A stretch of 14,169 nt of DNA from an uncultured Roseburia sp. (lineage in GTDB: Bacteria; Bacillota; Clostridia; Lachnospirales; Lachnospiraceae), in the NCBI GenBank assembly GCA_947652855.1, contig CANTEO010000062.1, positions 1 through 14,169 of the forward strand, read 5' to 3'. How positions within the stretch are numbered: position 1 is the first letter of the stretch; the number at the start of each line of letters is the position of its first letter. The position numbers and the translations under genes are program-made. Shown piece by piece: positions 7,381 to 13,514 of the stretch. A model generated the notes under the pieces. It saw only the letters and a list, made by a program, of their open reading frames with translations. It did not search any database and was not told the origin of the DNA.

Positions 7381-7720
7381 ATTTCCTCGTGGTGCCACCC
7401 GGTGTTCACTATGGGATAAAGCGGCGTTCGCTTCATTCTTTGAGCCTTTGGACAAAAAAAGAGCATTCCCCTGATTCGGAAAACACTCGCCACCTATCAC
7501 ATAATCTCTTCTTGATACGGAACCGTCCATGCGATTCTCATATCTCACCCCTGTAACGTGAGGGACACGGCATCCGCTACTCTGATTCGCTTTGCGTCTC
7601 ACAAACCCATTCCCATAAAACTCTCCTGCCATTTTCCACCGGCCAATGGCTCTCTGTGAGGAACCTTTCTATGGTACTCTCTTTGCTCTCTGACTTTCTC
7701 TTTTTATGTAAAGCTGTATG
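7339..7720 (-). promoter_or_regulatory. T-box riboswitch leader of trpBA (tRNA-Trp specific)
   Basis: The minus-strand leader carries the diagnostic T-box sequence GGGTGGCACCACG (7400-7388), followed at once by a terminator hairpin. Upstream, a Stem I-like region spans about 7663-7597: CTCACA and TGTGAG close its base, and GAGAGCC...GGCCGGTGGAAAATGGC forms the apical part. GAATGGGTTTGTGAG contains a UGG tryptophan codon at 7609-7607, the likely specifier. Uncharged tRNA-Trp is expected to pair with UGG and with the T-box bulge, favouring the antiterminator and letting RNA polymerase into trpBA. The specifier register is inferred because another UGG lies six bases upstream (7615-7613). No protein gene is supported between 7290 and 7853; this leader, its promoter and a weak hairpin account for it. 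Confidence 0.92.
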
Positions 7721-7721
7721 C

Positions 7722-7750
7722 AGTCTATCACAGGGCTGCGCCGTTGTCAA
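7722..7750 (-). promoter_or_regulatory. trpBA promoter
   Basis: A perfect -35 box TTGACA (7750-7745), a 17-base spacer and TAGACT (7727-7722) stand just upstream of the T-box leader on the same strand. The expected transcript start near 7715 fits the first leader helix. Confidence 0.75.
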
Positions 7751-7801
7751 GCGTCTCTTTACGGGACTTTGCCGGGCAGGCTCTCTCCTCATTTATGCGA
7801 A

Positions 7802-7833
7802 GCCCCGTGCCAAAGCCTCCTCCGGCGCGGGGC
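7802..7833 (-). terminator. Hairpin after the His-rich gene (weak terminator)
   Basis: GCCCCGCGCC and GGCACGGGGC form a 10-base stem with one mismatch and a 12-base loop, 20 bases past the stop of the His-rich gene. The stem is strong but followed by TTCGCATAAAT rather than a T-run, so termination efficiency is uncertain. It also separates this gene from the trpBA promoter. Confidence 0.4.
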
Positions 7834-7853
7834 CATTTGCCTGCGTCAGCCGT

Positions 7854-8177
7854 TTAATGATGGCCTGCCAAATGATGCTTTTTCCCATTGCTATGGGTCG
7901 TCTTATGCGTCTTGCAGTATTTTTTACAGCTGCTTTTCTTTTTGTGATACTTGTCATGGTATGAGCAGTAAACGCCTTTTTTGCTGCTGTGATGGCTGCT
8001 GCTCGCAGCGGCATAGCCGCCGCTGTGATGGCTATTGCTGCCCGTGACGGCGTAGCCGCCGCTGTGATGGCCGCCGCCATGCCCATGCGCCAGCGCAGGC
8101 GCGCTAAAGCTGCATGATACCAAGACCGCCGTCGCCGTCACGATCGCCGCCCGTTTCCATTTTTTCAAACAACTCAT
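7854..8177 (-). CDS. Small secreted histidine-rich protein, putative metal binder
   Basis: No named family is recognised. From the preferred ATG it is 107 residues; an in-frame ATG two codons upstream (8183) sits only two bases from AGGAGG, whereas the chosen one has an 8-base spacing. Counting from 8183, residues 1-32 form a signal peptide: a KKWKR n-region, then a hydrophobic core and APALA cleavage site. LVSC at 21-24 could instead act as a lipobox. The mature chain starts HGHGGGHH, repeats HHSGGYA twice (39-45, 52-58), and ends in a Lys/Cys/His segment with Cys73, Cys86, Cys90 and many histidines. Such composition suggests Zn, Ni or Cu binding outside the membrane. It lies 122 bases downstream of the anti-sigma gene on the same strand and may be a target of that sigma factor; this link is inference. 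Confidence 0.78.
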   Translation of the reverse strand: MSCLKKWKRAAIVTATAVLVSCSFSAPALAHGHGGGHHSGGYAVTGSNSHHSGGYAAASSSHHSSKKGVYCSYHDKYHKKKSSCKKYCKTHKTTHSNGKKHHLAGHH

Positions 8178-8299
8178 CTTCATTCCCTCCTAAACTCATC
8201 GCCGTTTCTTTGCGTTACATATAGTACACGATTCAACACGTGAAATCCTTGCAAAAATTTTTTCAAAAAACAGAGAAAGGGCCGTATGGAGGAAATCGG

Positions 8300-9004
8300 T
8301 TAATGATGGTGGCTGGAGGAATGCCCGCCGTTATGCTCATGCTCGCTAATCTGCCCATGGATTTCTGACAGCTCCATGTCCTTGCAGTCCTCCACGGTTA
8401 TTGTGCCGTCATACTGAGTGAGCGTCAGCCAGGCATAGTACTTCCCGGTGGACATCCCATGCTCATGCGCCTGTGAGGCGACGCTTAAATCTGCGCTGAC
8501 GCTTTTGCCGCCATGCCCGCTATGGCTTAGGCATTGGCTGGCCCCGGCGGCTAAGGCGTCCTCCCTCCCGCCCTCTGCGGCCACGGTCAGATACAGCTCG
8601 GATTCCCCCGTCAGGTACTGGCCCATAGCTTCGCTGCCCACAATGCTGTCGATTGCGTCTGTATATTTTTTTCCGGTCAAGGAAAGGCCCTTTACGATTT
8701 CGGTTCCCTCCGCATTGTAAGCCGTTACGGAAACCACCCGGTCAAAGCGGCTTAGCGCAAGCTCAATGGAAGGATTGACGTCAATGCTTAGATATGAGAC
8801 CGGGGAAAACACCCAATTATAGCCGTATGCCCCGGCAACGGCAAAAAACGCCACGCAGGCGGCCGCTAACGCTCTCTGAACTGACCTGCGGCGGCCCGTG
8901 CGCATCCGCCGCCCGCGCTGCTTGGATAAATACTGCTTTGTGGATTCCATCAACTGGGGATCTGCCTGAATGCTGTCAAACGCGTCATGAATTTTATTTC
9001 TCAA
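8300..9004 (-). CDS. RsgI-like transmembrane anti-sigma factor with His-rich C-terminus
   Basis: Likely holds the upstream sigma factor inactive at the membrane and releases it on an external signal. From a TTG start (good GGGAGG site, 8-base spacing) it has 234 residues. Residues 1-43 are a cytosolic, basic sigma-binding segment. Residues 44-63 are a membrane helix (ALAAACVAFFAVAGAYGY). Then comes SYLSIDVNPSIELAL (70-84), the hallmark of the RsgI extracellular domain, whose Asn-Pro bond (here Asn77-Pro78) is known to self-cleave in studied members. The C-terminal 80 residues hold clusters HSGHGG, HEHG and HEHNGGHSSSHHH. The start overlaps the sigma gene by 11 bases, implying translational coupling. 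An alternative longer start at 9061 would overlap the sigma frame far more and has no good ribosome site. The sigma partner is ECF-type, not SigI. Confidence 0.85.
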   Translation of the reverse strand: MRNKIHDAFDSIQADPQLMESTKQYLSKQRGRRMRTGRRRSVQRALAAACVAFFAVAGAYGYNWVFSPVSYLSIDVNPSIELALSRFDRVVSVTAYNAEGTEIVKGLSLTGKKYTDAIDSIVGSEAMGQYLTGESELYLTVAAEGGREDALAAGASQCLSHSGHGGKSVSADLSVASQAHEHGMSTGKYYAWLTLTQYDGTITVEDCKDMELSEIHGQISEHEHNGGHSSSHHH

Positions 9005-9521
9005 TTCCGCCACCTCCCAGTTTTCCCAGAGAACGGCCCTTTTCTGCCGGCCCATCCTCAAGGAGCTTCTTTAAGATCCCCCGTCCCCTGGACAAAAGGG
9101 AATATACCGTATTCTCTTTTTTTCCGAGAATCCGCCCCATCTCCAAGGCGGAATACCCTTCGTAATAGTGCAGATAAATCACGTCCCTGTATTTTTTCGG
9201 CAAGGACAGCACGGCCTCAAGCACTTCTCTGCGCCCTTCCGGCTCCTCTGCCGCCACTTCGCGCAACGCATCCAAAGGAAGCATATTGCGCCGGAAGAAA
9301 TTTTTCAGATAGTCCTTGCAGGCATTGATGGACACGCGCAAAAGCCATGCCCTTTCATGCTCCTCATCCGAAAACGCCTCCTCGTGCAGCATATATTTCA
9401 AAAAAACTGTTTGAAACACATCCTCGGTATCCGCCCGGTTTTTCAAATGATAAAAGCAGACGCGCCGCACCAGGCCCGCATACGCTTCCACGGCATGGCA
9501 TACCTCCGCTTCGCTTCTCAT
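8994..9521 (-). CDS. ECF-type RNA polymerase sigma factor
   Basis: A 175-residue group IV sigma factor. The sigma-2 region covers about 12-78, with core-binding DTEDVFQTVFLKY (31-43) and RAWLLRVSINACKDYLK (57-73). The sigma-4 region covers about 96-152, with LPKKYRDVIYLHYYEGYS and the helix-turn-helix MGRILGKKENTVYSLLSRGRGIL (128-150). There is no sigma-1.1 or sigma-3. The glycine-rich tail (GKLGGGGIEK) is encoded where the anti-sigma start lies. The ATG at 9521 is preceded by GGGGAGGGG with 8-base spacing. It directs RNA polymerase to an unknown, probably envelope-related regulon and is presumably held by the RsgI-like protein encoded next. Its promoter appears to be at 9751-9779, so the transcript starts with a long leader containing a short gene remnant. 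Confidence 0.93.
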   Translation of the reverse strand: MRSEAEVCHAVEAYAGLVRRVCFYHLKNRADTEDVFQTVFLKYMLHEEAFSDEEHERAWLLRVSINACKDYLKNFFRRNMLPLDALREVAAEEPEGRREVLEAVLSLPKKYRDVIYLHYYEGYSALEMGRILGKKENTVYSLLSRGRGILKKLLEDGPAEKGRSLGKLGGGGIEK

Positions 9522-9622
9522 CCATGCATCCCCTCCCCACGCTTCTTACGCGTCCTGTTCTTTCGCATTGCATGACGGCATTCGCCCTTCCGTCCCAAAA
9601 GCCGCGGCCCCGTTCCGTCACC

Positions 9623-9688
9623 TTATGCCGTACCCTTTGCATACGTCCCATGCTGCTTAAAATACGCCTTCACCCGTTCAATTGACAT
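9623..9688 (-). pseudogene. Remnant of a ybaK/ebsC-type gene (5' end only)
   Basis: A 21-codon frame with an excellent ribosome site (AAGGAGG, 7 bases before ATG) reads MSIERVKAYFKQHG, then TYAKGTA and a stop. The first 14 residues resemble, from memory, the start of YbaK/EbsC-like aminoacyl-tRNA deacylases (MSIExVKxYFKQ pattern). The usual continuation of that family is not seen in any frame downstream. This looks like the stump left by a deletion or insertion that brought the sigma gene next to the promoter. It could alternatively be a small leader peptide. The rest of the 302-base gap 9522-9823 contains only the promoter and unassigned sequence. Confidence 0.5.
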
Positions 9689-9750
9689 TGTAGCCCTCCT
9701 TAAAGCATCCTCATTTTTATAGTTGAAAAGAGCTTTTTTCCTATGCTAAG

Positions 9751-9779
9751 ATCATACTACATTTGCTGTGAAACGGCAA
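9751..9779 (-). promoter_or_regulatory. Promoter upstream of the sigma/anti-sigma operon
   Basis: TTGCCG (9779-9774), a 17-base spacer and TATGAT (9756-9751) point toward the ybaK-like remnant and the sigma operon. It resembles a sigma-A promoter, not an obvious ECF promoter, so sigma autoregulation is not evident from sequence alone. Confidence 0.5.
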
Positions 9780-9823
9780 CGTGCAAATCGGCCTGCGTGA
9801 CACAGTGCGATTCCATGCAGCCG

Positions 9824-11155
9824 TCAATATTGATACTTCTTTTGATATTTGGCTAGCATCCCAACAGACAAAGTCAGCGCGAGAAGCTCCGCCGCAGGAT
9901 TCGCCAGCCAAATTCCCGTCACGCCAAGCGCGGCGGGCAAAAGAAGCATGGCGGCCAGCATAAAGACAAAGGAGCGCGAAAAAGCAAGGATCGCCGACAC
10001 AATGCCATTGGAGAGCGCCGTGAATAAGCTGCTGGCAAAAATATTGAACCCGATGAAAAACAGGGCTAATGTGCAGAGCCGGTTCCCAGACACCGCAAGG
10101 CCATACACGGGGTCGCTTGGGCGGGCAAACACGCCTACCAGGGGTTTTGTCAAAAGAAACGAAAGCGTCACGGTCAAGACGGAGATGCAGGCGATGACCC
10201 GAAAGCTGAGTGAGGCCAGCTGATGTAATTTTTCCCTGTTCCCTTCCCCATAGTAATAGCTTACCATTGGCGCGACGCCGTAGGAATAGCCCGTATACAA
10301 AGAGCTTGCGAACATCAGCACATACATGATGATGGTAATGGCGGCCACGCCGCTCTCCCCCACATATCGCAGCATCGTCCAGTTAAACAGCAGCGTGACG
10401 ATTCCGGTGACGCAGGCCGTCGCCATTTCAGAGCATCCGTTTGACGCGGCGCTTTTTAAGACGCTTAGGCGAAAGCACGGCTTCTTGAAATGCAGCAGGC
10501 TTTTTTTTCGGCTAAACACAAACAGGCCGACAATGGCCGTCACGGAGTAGCCCATGCCTGTCGCGACTGCCGCGCCCCCGATCCCCATGTCAAGCACGGC
10601 GATAAAGCAGTAATCCAGCGCCATGTTCAAGACGCCCCCCGCCACGGAGCAGAGCAAAGAGAGCGCGGCCTTCTCGCTTGCGATCATGTAAAGCGTAAAA
10701 TTGTTCATCAAAAGAATGGGAACCGTGAACGGCAAGTAGCGGCTTATGTACGTTGTGCAGTAGCCCGCCACGTCTGCGGACAGGCCCATTCCTGAAAAAA
10801 TGGCGTCCATCGTCAGATACCCCAGGCCGCACATAATAAGGCCGACCGCCACGTTCACAAGAATTAGGAACGTAAAATCCTCTTTCGCCTCATCCGCTTT
10901 TTTCTCCCCCATTTTTTTCATAATGACGGCGCTGCCCCCTGTGGCGAGCATCGTAGAGACGGCCGTTACAAACTGGATGATGGGCGCCGTCAAATTAATG
11001 GCCGATAACGCGTCCGTGCCGATCAGATTAGAGACGAATAGGCCATCCACCATGGTGTAAAATGACATAAATAGCGACATAGCGACCGTCGGCGCGGCGA
11101 ATCGAAAAATGTTCCTTAGCGTTACGGGCTTGCCGTATGCGTTTTGCTGTTCCAT
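9824..11155 (-). CDS. MATE family multidrug/cation exporter (MepA-like)
   Basis: A 443-residue integral membrane protein with about twelve hydrophobic segments in two six-helix halves, the layout of MATE transporters that expel cationic drugs or metabolites in exchange for Na+ or H+. Typical first-half signatures are the RNIFRFAAPTVAMSLFMSFY helix and MVDGLFVSNLIGTDALSAINL (35-55), followed by ATGGSAVIMKKMGEKK. The second half contains LKSAASNGCSEMATACVTGIV and a GYSYGVAPMVSYYYGEGNREKLHQL loop. The start is set by AGGAGG with 8-base spacing. It is transcribed divergently from a MerR-family regulator, sharing an 86-base spacer with a MerR-type promoter, so it is very probably that regulator's target. 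The substrate cannot be read from the sequence. No strong terminator follows. Confidence 0.92.
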   Translation of the reverse strand: MEQQNAYGKPVTLRNIFRFAAPTVAMSLFMSFYTMVDGLFVSNLIGTDALSAINLTAPIIQFVTAVSTMLATGGSAVIMKKMGEKKADEAKEDFTFLILVNVAVGLIMCGLGYLTMDAIFSGMGLSADVAGYCTTYISRYLPFTVPILLMNNFTLYMIASEKAALSLLCSVAGGVLNMALDYCFIAVLDMGIGGAAVATGMGYSVTAIVGLFVFSRKKSLLHFKKPCFRLSVLKSAASNGCSEMATACVTGIVTLLFNWTMLRYVGESGVAAITIIMYVLMFASSLYTGYSYGVAPMVSYYYGEGNREKLHQLASLSFRVIACISVLTVTLSFLLTKPLVGVFARPSDPVYGLAVSGNRLCTLALFFIGFNIFASSLFTALSNGIVSAILAFSRSFVFMLAAMLLLPAALGVTGIWLANPAAELLALTLSVGMLAKYQKKYQY

Positions 11156-11172
11156 AAATGTTTCCTCCTGGC

Positions 11173-11227
11173 TTGATTTTTTTTGTTCTGTATCGTATCA
11201 TAAACGATACAGTAACTGTACAGTCAA
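11173..11227. promoter_or_regulatory. Overlapping divergent promoters with MerR-type operator
   Basis: For the minus-strand MATE gene: TTGACT (11227-11222), a 19-base spacer, and TATGAT (11202-11197). The overlong spacer is the hallmark of MerR-activated promoters. A perfect dyad TACAGT-A-ACTGTA (11208-11220) lies inside that spacer. For the plus-strand regulator: TTGATT (11173-11178), a 17-base spacer, and TATCAT (11196-11201). A second perfect inverted repeat, GTATCGT/ACGATAC (11190-11210), and the palindrome ACTGTACAGT (11215-11224) overlap both. One bound dimer could activate the exporter while limiting its own gene. Confidence 0.78.
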
Positions 11228-11241
11228 GGAGGAATGGAACG

Positions 11242-12078
11242 ATGGACAAAAAAGATAAGCTGCTGACGATCGGACGGTTTGCCGCCATGCATGGGATCAA
11301 TAAAAAAACGTTGATGTGGTATGATGAGATTGGCCTGTTCTCCCCGGCCGCCATCCATCCCCAGAACGGCTATCGCTATTACAGCTACCGCCAAAGCCCT
11401 CTTTTAGAGACAATCCTGCTGCTGCGCGACCTGGACGTGCCGATAAAGGAAATCCAGGCGTTTGTGCAGGACCGCTCCGCCAAGCGCCTTGCCGCGCTTT
11501 ACAGCGATAAAATCCGGGCCCTGGATGAAGAGCTGCTGCATCGAAACGCCATCCGTCAGACGCTCATAAAGCGGCGGCAGCAAATGCTCACCCTAATGCA
11601 GATTGACCTGACAGAGATCGCTGTCATAGAAAAAGAGGAGCGCGGCCTGGTGACGGTCGCTATTGAAAAAGACATCTCCTTTGAAAAGGAGGTGGAGCTG
11701 ATTACCGCTGAGACGGAAAAATACCGGCTTCGGCGGCTGCACGACGCCTCTTATGGCAGCATGATTTCCGTCGAAAGCCTGCGCAGCGGCGCATATGGCG
11801 ACTACGCCAGGCTATTTATCGAGATTCCCGTCCCAAACGATCCCTCTTCCAAAGAGGGCAGCCTGCACATACAGCCAGGCGGAACGTATGTCAGGGCGTT
11901 CCATCTGGGGGGCCTTGCGGATATGCCCCAAAAATATCAGGAGCTCTTTTCGTTCGCCCAAAAAAGAGGCCTCGAATTGCATGGATTTTCCTATGAGATG
12001 GGAATCAACGACAATGTGATCGAACGGATTGAGGATTACATCGTGCAGATTGAGATTCCCGCCCGCCCTAAGCGCTAG
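11242..12078 (+). CDS. MerR-family regulator with GyrI-like effector domain
   Basis: A 278-residue one-component regulator. Residues 8-75 are the winged helix-turn-helix DNA-binding domain (LTIGRFAAMHGINKKTLMWYD, then GLFSP and NGYRYYSY). Residues about 85-120 form the long dimerisation helix. Residues about 128-275 resemble the GyrI-like/BmrR drug-binding fold, with LFIEIPVP, GGTYVRAFHLGG and the final EDYIVQIEIPA strand. Proteins of this layout bind bulky hydrophobic cations and twist a 19-base-spacer promoter into activity. The ATG at 11242 is preferred over an upstream in-frame ATG (11158) because AAGGAGG precedes it and the promoter lies between the two. It is divergent from the MATE gene and overlaps the convergent second MATE gene by 11 bases. 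Confidence 0.92.
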   Translation: MDKKDKLLTIGRFAAMHGINKKTLMWYDEIGLFSPAAIHPQNGYRYYSYRQSPLLETILLLRDLDVPIKEIQAFVQDRSAKRLAALYSDKIRALDEELLHRNAIRQTLIKRRQQMLTLMQIDLTEIAVIEKEERGLVTVAIEKDISFEKEVELITAETEKYRLRRLHDASYGSMISVESLRSGAYGDYARLFIEIPVPNDPSSKEGSLHIQPGGTYVRAFHLGGLADMPQKYQELFSFAQKRGLELHGFSYEMGINDNVIERIEDYIVQIEIPARPKR

Positions 12079-13399
12079 CGCGCCACGGCCCATGGCGGTA
12101 AAACCAGATGGACAGCACGGACGCAATCCCCCATCCAATCGGCCAGGAGCTCCAGATGCCGACATATCCGTACCCTTTTGCAAGGAACATCGCCAAAGCC
12201 ACCCGCAAGGCTAAGTCTGTGAAGGTCGCCGCCATAAACTGCCGCATCAGGCCCGCGCCGCGCAAGACGCCGTCCGCGATCAGCTTCACCGAAATGACGA
12301 AATAAAACGGCGACACAATCCGAAGGAACAGCGTCCCGGACGTCAAAGCCAGGCTGGAAGGGGCATGGCCTAAAAACAGCCGGATCAGCGCGCCGCCTGC
12401 AAAGTAATACAGGGCCGCAATTGGCAGGCACAGCATCCACACCAGCTTCACCCCCGCGCGAAACCCCGGCTTGATCCGAACAAGGCTCCCGGCCCCGATA
12501 TTTTGCGCCGCATAATTCGAGACGCCGTTTCCCAGGGTCGTAAACGACGTCACCACCAGGCTGTTCAGCTTCACCGCGGCGGAATACCCGGCGATCACGC
12601 CCGGCCCAAACCCATTGATTACGCCCTGGATCATGATATTCCCGACGGAAATGAAGCTTTGCTGCAAAATGCTTGGGATGGCGATGACGGCAATTTTTTG
12701 AAGCAGCTTCCACGAAAACGCCTTTGCCCGGCCCTTTGCAGGCATCCCGGACAGGCGCCTTAACACAACCCACAGGGAAAACGCGCAGCTTACGCCCTGG
12801 CAAAGAAACGTCGCCCAGGCCACGCCTGACACGCCCATGCCGAAAACAGACACAAACAGGATGTCCGCCAGGATATTCGCCGTGGAAGACGCCGCCAGGA
12901 ACAAAAACGGCGTTTTGGAGTCGCCAAGCGCCGAGAAAATCCCCGTCGCGATATTATAGAAGAACAAAAACGGCAGGCCCCAGACATAAATGTCCAGATA
13001 TAGCTTGGAGTCCGCAAAAATCTCATTTGGGGTCTTGATTTGGCGCAGCAGGCCGTCGCAGCTTAGGATGCCAAAGAGCATCAGGCATATGCAGAGGATC
13101 CCGCTTGCGGCCATGGCCGTGCCAACCGCCGTTTTCATCTCCTTGTAATTTTTAGCGCCGTAAAGCTGCGACACAATTACGGAACAGCCAATATTGCAGC
13201 CAAACGCAAAAGCAAGGAAAACCATTGTGACGCCGTAGCTGTTGCCAACCGCCGCCAGCGCGTTTTCCCCGATGAATTTCCCCGCCACGAAGCTGTCCGC
13301 AATGTTATAAAGCTGCTGAAACAGAATGCTCCCAAACAGCGGCATGCAGAATTTCCATAAAACCCGCTCCGGCGTCCCTTTTGTTAAATCCTGATTCAT
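12068..13399 (-). CDS. MATE family efflux transporter
   Basis: A 443-residue integral membrane protein of the MATE/PST group with about twelve membrane segments. The opening TPERVLWKFCMPLFGSILFQQLYNIADSFVAGKFIGENALAAVG region and CSVIVSQLYGAKNYKEMKTAV are typical of the large clostridial MATE subgroup. The second half shows the matching QSFISVGNIMIQGVINGFG segment and YAAQNIGAGS. It shares fold but only distant similarity with the MATE protein encoded at 9824-11155, so the two are not a recent duplication. The ATG at 13399 is chosen because AGGAGG lies 8 bases before it; a GTG three codons upstream sits inside that site. It has its own strong promoter. Its stop codon lies within the end of the MerR gene, which is transcribed the other way. 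Substrate unknown. Confidence 0.92.
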   Translation of the reverse strand: MNQDLTKGTPERVLWKFCMPLFGSILFQQLYNIADSFVAGKFIGENALAAVGNSYGVTMVFLAFAFGCNIGCSVIVSQLYGAKNYKEMKTAVGTAMAASGILCICLMLFGILSCDGLLRQIKTPNEIFADSKLYLDIYVWGLPFLFFYNIATGIFSALGDSKTPFLFLAASSTANILADILFVSVFGMGVSGVAWATFLCQGVSCAFSLWVVLRRLSGMPAKGRAKAFSWKLLQKIAVIAIPSILQQSFISVGNIMIQGVINGFGPGVIAGYSAAVKLNSLVVTSFTTLGNGVSNYAAQNIGAGSLVRIKPGFRAGVKLVWMLCLPIAALYYFAGGALIRLFLGHAPSSLALTSGTLFLRIVSPFYFVISVKLIADGVLRGAGLMRQFMAATFTDLALRVALAMFLAKGYGYVGIWSSWPIGWGIASVLSIWFYRHGPWRASA

Positions 13400-13432
13400 G
13401 CAACGCACCTCCTGAATTTTTTTCCATCACGC

Positions 13433-13461
13433 ATTATAGTCCACTTGAAGGAATTTGTAAA
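13433..13461 (-). promoter_or_regulatory. Promoter of the second MATE gene
   Basis: TTTACA (13461-13456), a 17-base spacer and a perfect TATAAT (13438-13433) precede the start codon by 33 bases. The spacing is standard for sigma-A; no regulator dyad is evident inside it. Confidence 0.7.
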
Positions 13462-13473
13462 ACATGAAATGAT
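13445..13473 (+). promoter_or_regulatory. Possible promoter of the response-regulator gene
   Basis: TTGAAG (13445-13450), a 17-base spacer and AATGAT (13468-13473) face the response-regulator gene 41 bases away and overlap the divergent MATE promoter. The -10 is imperfect. The tandem repeat TGAAATGA/TGAAATGG at 13465-13480 may be a binding site. Confidence 0.35.
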
Positions 13474-13514
13474 GAAATGGCAGGCAAAATCAACTCATAC
13501 GGAGGAATGATACC

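Noticed and set aside
7318..7632. Open frames on both strands across the T-box leader (for example 104 codons on the minus strand).
   Set aside because: They run through conserved structured RNA (Stem I, T-box, terminator), lack ribosome sites and show no protein family signature.
7854..8086. An alanine/threonine-rich minus-strand frame (97 codons) overlapping the His-rich gene.
   Set aside because: It is the +1 shadow of the repetitive His/Gly codons; the His-rich frame has the signal peptide and ribosome site.
8230..8275. AT-rich run and a near-palindrome (ATTCAACACGTGAAAT) upstream of the His-rich gene, considered as an ECF promoter shared with the sigma operon.
   Set aside because: Only TTTCAC is shared with the upstream region of the sigma operon and spacing to any -10 differs, so a common ECF motif cannot be claimed.
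11158..11241. N-terminal extension of the MerR regulator from an upstream ATG.
   Set aside because: The extension would be translated from within the promoter/operator, lacks a ribosome site, and the ATG at 11242 has an ideal AAGGAGG.
12075..12803. A 242-codon minus-strand open frame inside the second MATE gene.
   Set aside because: It is a frame-shifted shadow of the MATE coding sequence, rich in Arg/Gly/Pro, with no start signal; the MATE frame has clear membrane segments and family motifs.
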